Source: Sphingobacterium humi | GTDB taxonomy: Bacteria > Bacteroidota > Bacteroidia > Sphingobacteriales > Sphingobacteriaceae | Direction: 5' to 3' | DNA: 64,000 nucleotides | Assembly: GCF_009768885.1 (NCBI RefSeq) | Contig: NZ_WSQA01000005.1 | Span: 248,001 to 312,000 of the forward strand | Shown here: piece after piece, positions 43,601-51,140 of the stretch | How the letters are laid out: each line of letters opens with the position of its first letter | How positions within the stretch are numbered: the first letter of the stretch is position 1 | Notes under the pieces: generated by a model | What the model was told of the DNA's origin: nothing | The model's database searches: none | What the model saw: the letters and a program-made list of their open reading frames with translations, nothing else | Made by a program: the position numbers and the translations under genes

Positions 43601-44370
43601 AAATAACTGATTTAAATCTAACTAGTCCAATAGCAAATGGCAATAGCCTTGTTACCCAACAGTATTATATTGATTATCCATCTTATGCACTTTTCGCTTA
43701 TCAATATGCAGGTTTAGATGATTTAGGAGATCCGCAAGTCATGCTTGCTTCGGGTGAAAAATCGAAAACCAGAAACATTACGATGCCTGAAGATATCTTA
43801 TTTATGGGAACCACACAACCACCATGGAGTGGGGGGTTCCAGCACCTTCTGTCCTTCAAAAATCTTTCTTTTTCAGTGAACGGCATTTTTAATCTTGGCC
43901 ATGTGATGCGGAAAGATGTAAACCAATTATGGGCTGGAGGACGATTGTTTTCCTATGACGGGCAAGGGTATTTTCATTCAGGAAATGTTCACCATGAATT
44001 TGTAGATCGTTGGAAATCAGCAGGGGATGAGCAACATACAAATATTCCATCCTATGTGGAAACATCTGCTATTAATAGCTCTCGAAGAGATGTGAATTAC
44101 TATAAATTGGCTGATATCAATGTGCTTTCAGCCTCATTTATTAAAATCCGTGATATTTCCTTAGCCTATCGGTTGCCAAATCAACTTGTGCAAAAGATGT
44201 ATATGAAAGATTTAAGAGTTCGAGCACAGTGGTCTAATCTAATGCTATGGAAAGCTAACAAGGAAAACATTGATCCAGAGTTTTGGGGAAATGGACATAC
44301 AGATGGAGGGACAAGGTCGGTTCCAATCAATCAAGGAACCCTGTCTTTTGGTCTCGATTTCCGTTTTTAA
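40699..44370 (+). CDS. SusC/RagA-family TonB-dependent outer-membrane transporter with STN domain
   Basis: 1223 residues. After an N-terminal hydrophobic export segment (~20-45) come a Secretin/TonB N-terminal (STN) domain (~52-126, the part that contacts FecR), a carboxypeptidase-D-like regulatory domain (~153-212), the plug (IRGLSSLNARRAPLYIVDGVPF near 295, then DATAASIWGARGANGVI) and a 22-strand barrel ending in SFGLDFRF. The start could also be the ATG at 40708. It imports a nutrient or peptide with the SusD partner 33 bases downstream, and signals to the sigma/FecR pair. Substrate unknown. Confidence 0.93.
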   Translation: MKIMKQPMACCIRRNCVIPSQLILILRIMKLTIFILSVFFLHVTAKDGYAQKINLRKGEITWKTFFAEIEGQTPYTVFYKLKDLQQSRSLLTVEEGAIDLKEALSRYLSPQNLSYTIDGNTIVIKRSKALPSTNVRQIAMSNSGLPERQQDSVSGRIVDQQGKPLEGVTIRIKGKVMATSTNRSGYFFLSDVYKGDYIDISHVGYASKEILASQTLGTIVLETAVSSLNEVSVLINTGYQTINRERSAGSFSKPNMAVFQDRTFSTNVLHRLDGLIPGLTINHSPAASSNPLLIRGLSSLNARRAPLYIVDGVPFENIEDLNANDIEDINVLKDATAASIWGARGANGVIVLTTKTGKPNEAFSLNYNAYVQLQGKPIIDYYPVLNAAEYIRAAEEIFNPVLNNWNNLASRPVGMLAPHEVIMYNQYRGVITESKMRQQLDSLSGLDNRGQMRDLWYRDAVVSNQTLSGRGGWKNYGIYASLTYANQKDATPKNKNQNYKLNIRQDFNWKDRLKVHLISDLNSNNVNRMNPYTPDNRFIPYALFRNSAGEDLSMSWLMRSDSLQNLYQDKSRISLDFNPLYDFDKTRVNQERLYARLNAGIKLKIIKGLNFESTYGLLRSGQEVVTMQDQEAYTTRAEVVNFTVAASTPGGAPTYYLPNTGAKRTTFNMKENHWTFRNQLVLNQDWDNRKHEINGLVGMESQQQSTWSSSNVVRGYNEKLMTYAVIDYKSLSSAGNGVSNPVMPNSFSRSTLVADLFNETEDIYRFLSYYANASYTYSRRYTLNASFRIDESNLFGKDRSAQNKPVWSLGVAWNVGSEAFLKEVPWVNQLFLRATYGLAGNSPNIGTAASYDILIASRNTVFPGGDGLTIGTPGNTKLNWESTRISNIGMDFKFFQSKLFGSLDYYQKHTENLIGMMPVNAFTGFANIPGNFGSMRNQGVELSLGASLLETKDWYWSLGLNAAYNNNKITDLNLTSPIANGNSLVTQQYYIDYPSYALFAYQYAGLDDLGDPQVMLASGEKSKTRNITMPEDILFMGTTQPPWSGGFQHLLSFKNLSFSVNGIFNLGHVMRKDVNQLWAGGRLFSYDGQGYFHSGNVHHEFVDRWKSAGDEQHTNIPSYVETSAINSSRRDVNYYKLADINVLSASFIKIRDISLAYRLPNQLVQKMYMKDLRVRAQWSNLMLWKANKENIDPEFWGNGHTDGGTRSVPINQGTLSFGLDFRF

Positions 44371-44403
44371 TTCTTAATGGTTTTACGTTAAATCTAAACT
44401 ATC

Positions 44404-45837
44404 ATGAATAGTTTCAAAAATATAACAAAGATAGGATTGCTACTGCTGGTCATGTTATCATTTCTTTCTTGCAGTAAATCCTTTCTAGAAATAGAGCCGA
44501 GGGGGAAATTGATTTCTCGTAGTTTCAAGGATTATGATCTCCTATTCAATAATTTGAATGTATTAAACACAGATGTGAATACAAATGTCCCAATGGGGGA
44601 TGAAGTAATTATGTTGGAACCGTATGCAGCATCAGCAGATATTCGTACGCAGCGATTATTTCGTTGGGAAGATGTTATTTATGAGCCCAATGAAAATTCA
44701 AGAGAATTAGCCGTGCTCATGCTGCAGCTATATACTTATAATAAGATAGCCAATGAGGTACTCGATGTGCAAGATGGTACAAAAGCAGATAGAGAGGCTT
44801 TGCAGGCCGAAGCTAGGGCAAATCGGGTTTGGAGTAATTTTATGCTTGTTAATTATTATAGTAAACCCTATCTAGCTGCTACTGCTGGACAAGACCTAGG
44901 CTTTCCGATAGTAACAACATCCGATGTGACCACAAGCTCCTTTACCCGGCCTTCAGTTCAGGAGAATTATGATTTTATGCTGAAGGAATTGCAAGAGTCT
45001 ATTCCGTTAATTCCCAAAAATCCAGTAGTTCGCGCACGCTTATCAAGAGCTGCCGCAAAGGGATTACTAGGGAAATTATACGTTTTTATGGGTAAATATG
45101 ATCTTGCAATTACCGCTTTTAACGATGCTTTGTCTGATTTACCAACCAATTTTGCCACCGAATTGATAGATTATAATATCACAACAGCTCCAGGTGGTGG
45201 GTGGATCTCTAATCCGAATACAATTATTTCAGGAATGCCAGCAGGCTGGATAAATACAGAGAATTTACTAGTAAAACAGTTTTCTAATGGATTTACGGGC
45301 TCATTTAATTATTTATTAGTAGGCCCAAGAACCTTTTCGCTATACAATTCGGATGATAGGCGCTTGTTTTTCTTTTCAAGTTTTGCGAACGGCGGTACTG
45401 CATTATTACCGGGTATTAAACGGAGAAACGGCCCTTCGCAAGGGCAATTCGGCCTGATTCTACCAGATATATACCTCCTAAGAGCGGAAGCCAAGGCTAG
45501 AACAAATGATATTGCAGGAGCAATCCAGGATCTTGAAACCTTACGTAAAAAAAGAATGCCGGCAAATAGTGCTACTGTATCGATTACACAAAAAGATGAA
45601 CTCATAAGGTTTATTATCGATGAGCGTATTCGTGAATTTGCTGTTTTAGGTTATAGATGGTTGGATATGCGGCGACTTTCAACAGACCCTCTTTTTCAAA
45701 ATATAACATACAAGCATCAACTATACGATGCATCCGGAGAAGTTAAATCAGAATATACCTTACGTCCAGAACGTATGGTACTGCGGTTTCCGGATAGGGT
45801 CATGCTAGAGAATCCTAGCATGCCTAATAACCCCTAG
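44404..45837 (+). CDS. SusD/RagB-family outer-membrane lipoprotein
   Basis: 477 residues. Lipoprotein signal (IGLLLLVMLSFLSCSKSF; Cys near 23), then the TPR-like helical SusD core: FMLVNYYSKPYL, ARLSRAAAKGLLGKLYVFMGKYD and, near the end, LPDIYLLRAEAKAR and IDERIREFAVLGYRWLDMRR. It forms the lid on the preceding SusC. Shorter than average for the family, with a compact middle. Next to it lies an ABC exporter, an unusual company for a nutrient-uptake pair. Confidence 0.92.
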   Translation: MNSFKNITKIGLLLLVMLSFLSCSKSFLEIEPRGKLISRSFKDYDLLFNNLNVLNTDVNTNVPMGDEVIMLEPYAASADIRTQRLFRWEDVIYEPNENSRELAVLMLQLYTYNKIANEVLDVQDGTKADREALQAEARANRVWSNFMLVNYYSKPYLAATAGQDLGFPIVTTSDVTTSSFTRPSVQENYDFMLKELQESIPLIPKNPVVRARLSRAAAKGLLGKLYVFMGKYDLAITAFNDALSDLPTNFATELIDYNITTAPGGGWISNPNTIISGMPAGWINTENLLVKQFSNGFTGSFNYLLVGPRTFSLYNSDDRRLFFFSSFANGGTALLPGIKRRNGPSQGQFGLILPDIYLLRAEAKARTNDIAGAIQDLETLRKKRMPANSATVSITQKDELIRFIIDERIREFAVLGYRWLDMRRLSTDPLFQNITYKHQLYDASGEVKSEYTLRPERMVLRFPDRVMLENPSMPNNP

Positions 45838-45875
45838 ACGGCTTAGTTTATTTCACACATTTCAAATTATTAAAG

Positions 45876-46571
45876 ATGTTACAAATCGTAGACTTGAATA
45901 AAAAGTATGGGGACTTCCATTCCCTAAAAAATCTAAATTTAATTGTTAATCCTGGTGAAGTGTTTTGCTTACTCGGTCAAAATGGAGCCGGTAAAACTAC
46001 GACTATCAACCTCTGCTTGGGGTTTATTCCTCCAACTTCAGGTTATATTAAAATCGATGGCGAACAGGTTAATGATAAAAGTAGTTCTGTTAGTAGTAAA
46101 GTCGCTTATATTCCAGAAGTCGTGATGTTATATGGCAATTTAACCGGGCTGGAAAACCTTGATTTTTTTAGTCGATTGGCTGGTTTTAAATACGCTAATA
46201 GCCAATTGGAAAGCTTTTTATCGGAGGCAAACCTTCAAAAAGAAGCTCATGCAAAAAGGGTAGGAGGCTATTCAAAAGGGATGCGTCAGAAAGTTGGAAT
46301 CGCTATCGCCTTAGCAAAAAATGCCAAACTTATTTTTATGGATGAACCTACAAGCGGATTGGATCCAAAAGCAACAGATGAGTTTTCGAAGATCGTATTA
46401 CGCTTAGGAGAACAAGGAAAGGCGGTGTTGATGGCTACTCATGATATATTTAATGCGGTAAACATCGGAACGCATATAGGTATTATGAAAGATGGTCAGC
46501 TTATCCACTCCTTACAAAACAGTGATATCAATCCAAATCAATTACAGAAATTATATTTAGAAACCATTTAA
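45876..46571 (+). CDS. ABC transporter ATP-binding protein
   Basis: 231 residues. Walker A GQNGAGKTT near residue 34, signature YSKGMRQKVG, Walker B LIFMDEPTSGLD and the H-loop (MATHDIF). It resembles the ABC-2 group of drug, lantibiotic and copper-type exporters. The two DUF3526-like permeases that follow, 12 bases and then 4 overlapping bases away, are its membrane partners. Confidence 0.93.
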   Translation: MLQIVDLNKKYGDFHSLKNLNLIVNPGEVFCLLGQNGAGKTTTINLCLGFIPPTSGYIKIDGEQVNDKSSSVSSKVAYIPEVVMLYGNLTGLENLDFFSRLAGFKYANSQLESFLSEANLQKEAHAKRVGGYSKGMRQKVGIAIALAKNAKLIFMDEPTSGLDPKATDEFSKIVLRLGEQGKAVLMATHDIFNAVNIGTHIGIMKDGQLIHSLQNSDINPNQLQKLYLETI

Positions 46572-46582
46572 AGCCTATAAAT

Positions 46583-47995
46583 ATGAACAAATATTGGAAT
46601 ATTATACGGTATGAATGGTTACTGCTGCGAAGAGATCGAGCATTTGCCATTCTGTTTGGTTTCGTATTGGTATTGAGTCTGTATACCATTTTCGTAGGGT
46701 ATAAAAAGTACCAATATGTAAAGCAGCAACGTGAGCAAGCTGCGAGTAAACAGAGAAAGTTATTTTTAAATCAAGGTGAAGTGAATGCGCATATGGCAGC
46801 ACACTATGGTTATATTGTTGTGAAACCAAGTTCGCTATTAAGTTTTGTTGACCCAGGGGTAGAACCTTATACCGGTACGACGATACGATTGGAAGCACAC
46901 CAACAAAATGATCCTGTATTTGTGCCGGCATCAGGCCAATCTTCACTGATCAGGTTTGGCGAGCTTTCCTTCGGACTCCTATTACAAGTGATTTTTCCGC
47001 TCCTCATCATTTTTAGTAGTTATCGAAGTGTCATTAATGATCGTGAAAATGGAACTCTGAAGCTTTTGCTCAGTCAAGGCGTCAGTCTTCGAACCTTAAT
47101 ATTAGGGAAGGTTTTGACTTATACCATGATCTATTTATTTTTCTTGATTATATCCGTGCTGATTTATGCTTTATTGGTAAAGATGGAAATTGGCACCTAT
47201 GCTTGGGATCAGATCCTATATCGATTGCTGTTCATGATTCTTATTTATTTTCTTTACTATTTTATCATTGCATCAATTACGGTCTTTCTATCGGCAGTAT
47301 ATAATTCATCGTCTGCATTGTTAGTGACTTTACTGGCGCTTTGGTTTGTTTTTTCTATTATCATGCCTAAGGCAACAGCTAATTTTGGTGCTCAATATGC
47401 GCCGCTTCAATCGAAGCAATCTTTCAATAAATCCATGGTTGAAGCATCAAAAACAGGAATTGACAACCTGCCTCCAATTGAGGAGTACAAACAGCATTTT
47501 CGAGATTCATTAATGAAAGCTTATCACGTAACTGACTTAAAGGATCTTCCGTTTCGGTCGAGCGGAGTCTTAATGCAAGCAGATGAAACATATAGAAATG
47601 TAATCTATGATCATGCTTTCGGAGGTTATAAGGATACTATTCGATTGCAAAACTCTATTGCCACTTTCTCAAGTTTGTTAAACCCTTTTCAAGCGATAAA
47701 AAATTTATCCATGGCAATTTGTGCCAGCGATGTAGAGCATCATTTTCTATTCTTGGAACAAGGGGAGAAGTACCGACGAAAATTAGTAGCAGAACTGAAT
47801 CACCAAGATGCCTATGGAGAGCATGAAGATGTTAGTAAAGACTATTTCCATCGAATTCCAGATTTTAGCTATCAAAGTCCAAGTATAGCATGGAGTATTG
47901 CAAGACGAAAATTAGAGTTAACATCAATTGGCCTATGGAGTGTCATACTCCTAGGTTTACTTATTTCTGGAACCCTATTTATAAAGAAGATATGA
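46583..47995 (+). CDS. ABC-2 type permease (DUF3526-like), first of pair
   Basis: 470 residues. A membrane segment near residues 20-40 is followed by a ~90-residue periplasmic loop, then five closely spaced segments between ~130 and 270, a second large soluble loop and a last segment near 450. The cytosolic SVINDRENGTLKLLLSQGVS contacts the ATPase, as in ABC-2 exporters. It is a paralogue of the next gene (same length, same layout). The overlap of the ends (ATGA) shows coupled translation. Confidence 0.85.
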   Translation: MNKYWNIIRYEWLLLRRDRAFAILFGFVLVLSLYTIFVGYKKYQYVKQQREQAASKQRKLFLNQGEVNAHMAAHYGYIVVKPSSLLSFVDPGVEPYTGTTIRLEAHQQNDPVFVPASGQSSLIRFGELSFGLLLQVIFPLLIIFSSYRSVINDRENGTLKLLLSQGVSLRTLILGKVLTYTMIYLFFLIISVLIYALLVKMEIGTYAWDQILYRLLFMILIYFLYYFIIASITVFLSAVYNSSSALLVTLLALWFVFSIIMPKATANFGAQYAPLQSKQSFNKSMVEASKTGIDNLPPIEEYKQHFRDSLMKAYHVTDLKDLPFRSSGVLMQADETYRNVIYDHAFGGYKDTIRLQNSIATFSSLLNPFQAIKNLSMAICASDVEHHFLFLEQGEKYRRKLVAELNHQDAYGEHEDVSKDYFHRIPDFSYQSPSIAWSIARRKLELTSIGLWSVILLGLLISGTLFIKKI

Positions 47996-49404
47996 GTACG
48001 CGATTAATGATCTGGCATTACCAATTCTTATTGTTAATGCGTAATAAACAATTATTGATTAGCTTTTTAATTTTAATTGCCTTAGCATTTTATGCCATTC
48101 TATATGGACAGCATTTTAGAGAAAGGCAACAAACCATCGTTCAAGGTATAGAAGAAAAATTGGCAATCAATGATTCCATTGCACGCAAATTTGTGCTGAA
48201 GATAGATACGAGTTCTGAAATTAGAAAGCAGAATTTCCAATACCGTCCAATGGCTGCAGATGTTATAATGCGGAAATTTGTCGTCTATAAACCATCCGAA
48301 TTTTCAGCCCTTTCTATTGGTCAAAAGGACACATATCCTTATTATCATGATGTAAATACCAATAACAGCTTGCATTCTAGTGTAATTCAAGAAATGCATA
48401 ACCCTAATAAACTACAAGCTGGGAATTTTGATTTAAGCTTTATCATCATTTACCTTATTCCCTTACTCATCATTGCTTTAAGTTACAATGTCATTTCAGG
48501 AGAACAAGATCTTCGGACTTATACTTTACTTCGTATTCAAATTCCTATTAGCAAGTTGATTATTTATAAATTGGAATTCCAATTTATATTAGTCATTGGG
48601 CTTGTATTATTTTTTAATATAGCCGGATTTTTGATTTCAGGATTAACCATTCAGGATGACCTATATAATATGTTGGTTTGGATTTCAATCAATGTCCTTT
48701 ATATATTGTTTTGGTTTTCCATTTGTTATTTAATAATTTCTTTCAATTCTAGCAGCTCTCTTAATGCACTGTTATTGGGTAGTATTTGGATTATACTGGT
48801 TATGGTAGTTCCTTCCGCAATCAATAATATTTCAAATCCTCCGAACGAGGATGAAATGATTAAATCTACTTTTCGACGGGGAAGGGAGACCGATGTTCAT
48901 CATGAGTTAACCCAGCAGCAAGCATTAGATTCATTTTATAGGCTAAAACATCCTTATCCCGTACCTATTATTAAAAATCCAGGAGCAGCCGATATCATGC
49001 ATGCACAACGGGAGTTGATTAATAGGGAAGCAAATATGTATGCTGGTTATGTGATAAAGAGGCAAAAGAACCAATTTAACGAAGTACTGGCTTATGGGCC
49101 TATTAATCCAATCTTTATTACGCAGTATGCGTTTAATCAAGTGGCAGCAACGGAATTAAATAGTTATTTAATGTATTTAGATTCTGCTGAGAGTTATCAG
49201 ACCAAGAGACGCTATTACATCTATGATTTGATGATGAATAGAAAAGATTTTGGAATTAAGGAATATGAGAAATTTCCAGAATTTACCTTTCAACAACCAA
49301 CCTATACCTTCAGTAAATTCTCTAAAGATTCCATTTATATCGCTGGAATAATAGTTTTATGCTTAGGAATTGGCTTTAGGCAAACAAAAAAGCGGTTCTT
49401 GTAA
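47992..49404 (+). CDS. ABC-2 type permease (DUF3526-like), second of pair
   Basis: 470 residues from the ATG at 47992, which overlaps the previous stop; an in-frame start at 47890 would overlap by 100 bases and is rejected. Layout as in the first permease: one segment near 20-40, a loop containing YPYYHDVNTNN, a group of segments from ~140 to 280 (ISGEQDLRTYTLLRIQ is the coupling region) and a last one near 450. The pair probably forms a heterodimeric exporter with the ATPase. A strong terminator follows. Confidence 0.85.
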   Translation: MSTRLMIWHYQFLLLMRNKQLLISFLILIALAFYAILYGQHFRERQQTIVQGIEEKLAINDSIARKFVLKIDTSSEIRKQNFQYRPMAADVIMRKFVVYKPSEFSALSIGQKDTYPYYHDVNTNNSLHSSVIQEMHNPNKLQAGNFDLSFIIIYLIPLLIIALSYNVISGEQDLRTYTLLRIQIPISKLIIYKLEFQFILVIGLVLFFNIAGFLISGLTIQDDLYNMLVWISINVLYILFWFSICYLIISFNSSSSLNALLLGSIWIILVMVVPSAINNISNPPNEDEMIKSTFRRGRETDVHHELTQQQALDSFYRLKHPYPVPIIKNPGAADIMHAQRELINREANMYAGYVIKRQKNQFNEVLAYGPINPIFITQYAFNQVAATELNSYLMYLDSAESYQTKRRYYIYDLMMNRKDFGIKEYEKFPEFTFQQPTYTFSKFSKDSIYIAGIIVLCLGIGFRQTKKRFL

Positions 49405-49433
49405 TTTAACGAGCCTCGGCTTCTTATAATCAG

Positions 49434-49481
49434 TAAGCCCTAAGGATTGTCAATTTAAAAAATCTTGACCCTTAGGGCTTA
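49434..49481. terminator. Bidirectional terminator between convergent genes
   Basis: TAAGCCCTAAGG (49434-49445) pairs perfectly with CCTTAGGGCTTA (49470-49481) around an AT-rich 24-base loop. It separates the exporter operon from the leftward helicase-like gene. Confidence 0.75.
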
Positions 49482-49511
49482 TACTCTTTATCAAAATAGG
49501 AGATTTTAGGA

Positions 49512-50789
49512 TTAAAACCTCCTTTTATTCTTTTTAGTCATTTTCGCTTTTTCGCCGCTTCCATAGTTATAAGTCTTGCTATTGCTTTCTTTCTTTTTAT
49601 GGAATGCGCCGCCACGGCTTTCATCGATCTGTTCTTTTTCTTTCGGACTATCCGAAGGTTTATAGATGATCAAATCTTCCGGCAGAGGCATGGTAGGAAT
49701 TTTCTTGCCAATGGCTTGTTCAATTTTCTTTACCTCTGGTAATTCAATATCGGTTGCAAAAGTTATGGCGATGGACTCATCCTCGGTTGTTTTCAAAACA
49801 TGCTTCACAAAAGAGTCTCTATGTTCAGGGATTTCAAAGTGAAATATAAATGGAATTCCAGTGAGGTCCAAATCCCCTAATCCTTCATAAGCAACCAATA
49901 GAATCCGGCATTCTGTTACTTGTTTGAAGTATTGAATATCATCTATACCTAAATCCTCATGAAAGAAAGGTTGGTAGATAGCTGCTTCTCCTTTTTTCAC
50001 GTGCAGCCTTTGCAGTAGGTTATGCGCAGTGAGTTTACTGTTCACAAATACAAGCACTTTATCAAATACCTCAACATCGCTCATCAGGTTATTCAATAAA
50101 TTGATTTTAGTGGTAAAATTCGGCACCTGATACAACATTAACTCATGCGTATTGACTACAGTCTCGCCAAGTTCTTCGATTTCCACAAGCGTAGCAAAAG
50201 GCATAAAATCATCAATCATATAATGCAGCTTATCATGCTCTACGGTGCTGAATGCGAGGTATTGCACATCCCCACAGCTTCGCGCCAGTTCTTTTAGCGG
50301 CGTTTGCATGCCTTGCTTTATGATTTCCTCGGCATCATCAATGATAAAGGTCTGGATGCGGTTTAAGTTTAAACCAAGTTTAAGGTAAATTGCTCGGGCA
50401 CGGTTTGGTGTGGCTACGACAATATCAACCCCACGTACAAGACCTTCGATTTCCTCTTCCATACTGCCACTGGCTTTCAATCCAACAATATGGAGGTCTT
50501 TATTTTTACTGATCGTAAGAAAGCGATCGACAATTTCAGCAATTCTTTCTTCATTAGGCGCTAAGATTAAAACTTTAGGTGCTTCATCTTGGCTGTATTT
50601 TAAGCGCATCAATACGCCTAACACATAGCTGGTTGTTTTTCCGGCACCTTCGGGCGCAATACAGATGACACTATGGCCACCGATAATTCGAGACAAGGTT
50701 TTTAATTGGGTTTCCTTGGCTGTAAAATATCCCAACTCATTCATGTTGGCATGTAGGCGCTTGCTAAGTTTTAATTTATCTAATGACAC
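49512..50789 (-). CDS. DEAD-box-like RNA helicase, degenerate
   Basis: 425 residues with the two-domain layout of DEAD-box proteins. A Q-motif-like start (GYFTAKETQLKTLSRIIGG) and Walker A APEGAGKTT are intact, PNRARA is a good motif Ib, but the DEAD box reads DDAE, motif III reads STVEH instead of SAT, and the motif VI arginines (HRIGR) are replaced (FVKHVLKT). The C-terminus is a basic tail ending KKNKRRF. ATP binding seems likely, unwinding doubtful; it may act as an RNA-binding or ribosome-assembly factor. Confidence 0.82.
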   Translation of the reverse strand: MSLDKLKLSKRLHANMNELGYFTAKETQLKTLSRIIGGHSVICIAPEGAGKTTSYVLGVLMRLKYSQDEAPKVLILAPNEERIAEIVDRFLTISKNKDLHIVGLKASGSMEEEIEGLVRGVDIVVATPNRARAIYLKLGLNLNRIQTFIIDDAEEIIKQGMQTPLKELARSCGDVQYLAFSTVEHDKLHYMIDDFMPFATLVEIEELGETVVNTHELMLYQVPNFTTKINLLNNLMSDVEVFDKVLVFVNSKLTAHNLLQRLHVKKGEAAIYQPFFHEDLGIDDIQYFKQVTECRILLVAYEGLGDLDLTGIPFIFHFEIPEHRDSFVKHVLKTTEDESIAITFATDIELPEVKKIEQAIGKKIPTMPLPEDLIIYKPSDSPKEKEQIDESRGGAFHKKKESNSKTYNYGSGEKAKMTKKNKRRF

Positions 50790-51140
50790 TGCTGATTAAT
50801 TAGTTGATGAAGGGGCAAAGTTACTAAAAATATTCGCTGTTGCTGTGGACTGCTTTTATTCAAACAGCTTGCAGGACACAGAGCACAATAATAAATAACC
50901 TATGGCATGTATTTCTGTTTTTCCTTACTACAGTTTGGAATGATTCTGAAAAGTGTATTTTTTAAGAATAACGAAAATTTAAGATTTTGATTGTCAGTTG
51001 GTTGGTTGGTGTTTTTAGTTAAAAACGGCGTTTTAGAATTCCTAAAACGTTAAAATAAAGGTATTTTTTTACGCATTTGCTTGGTTAATTTTAAGAGACA
51101 TATAACCTATGTTATACTTTATTAACCAAACCCAATAGCT
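50790..51140 (+). other. Intergenic region upstream of the second SusC gene
   Basis: 351 bases between divergent genes. No gene is seen. GTTAGGTTGGTTGGTG-like repeats (TTGGTTGGT near 50998) and a TTAAAACGGCG / CGTTTTAGAATT inverted pair near 51020-51050 occur. A TTATACTTTATT stretch at 51111-51122 is a poor match to TAnnTTTG. Promoters for both genes must lie here. Confidence 0.3.

Noticed and set aside
47890..47992. Upstream start for the second ABC permease
   Set aside because: It would overlap the first permease by about 100 bases; the ATG at 47992 overlaps the stop by 4 bases, as is usual, and gives a protein equal in length to its paralogue.
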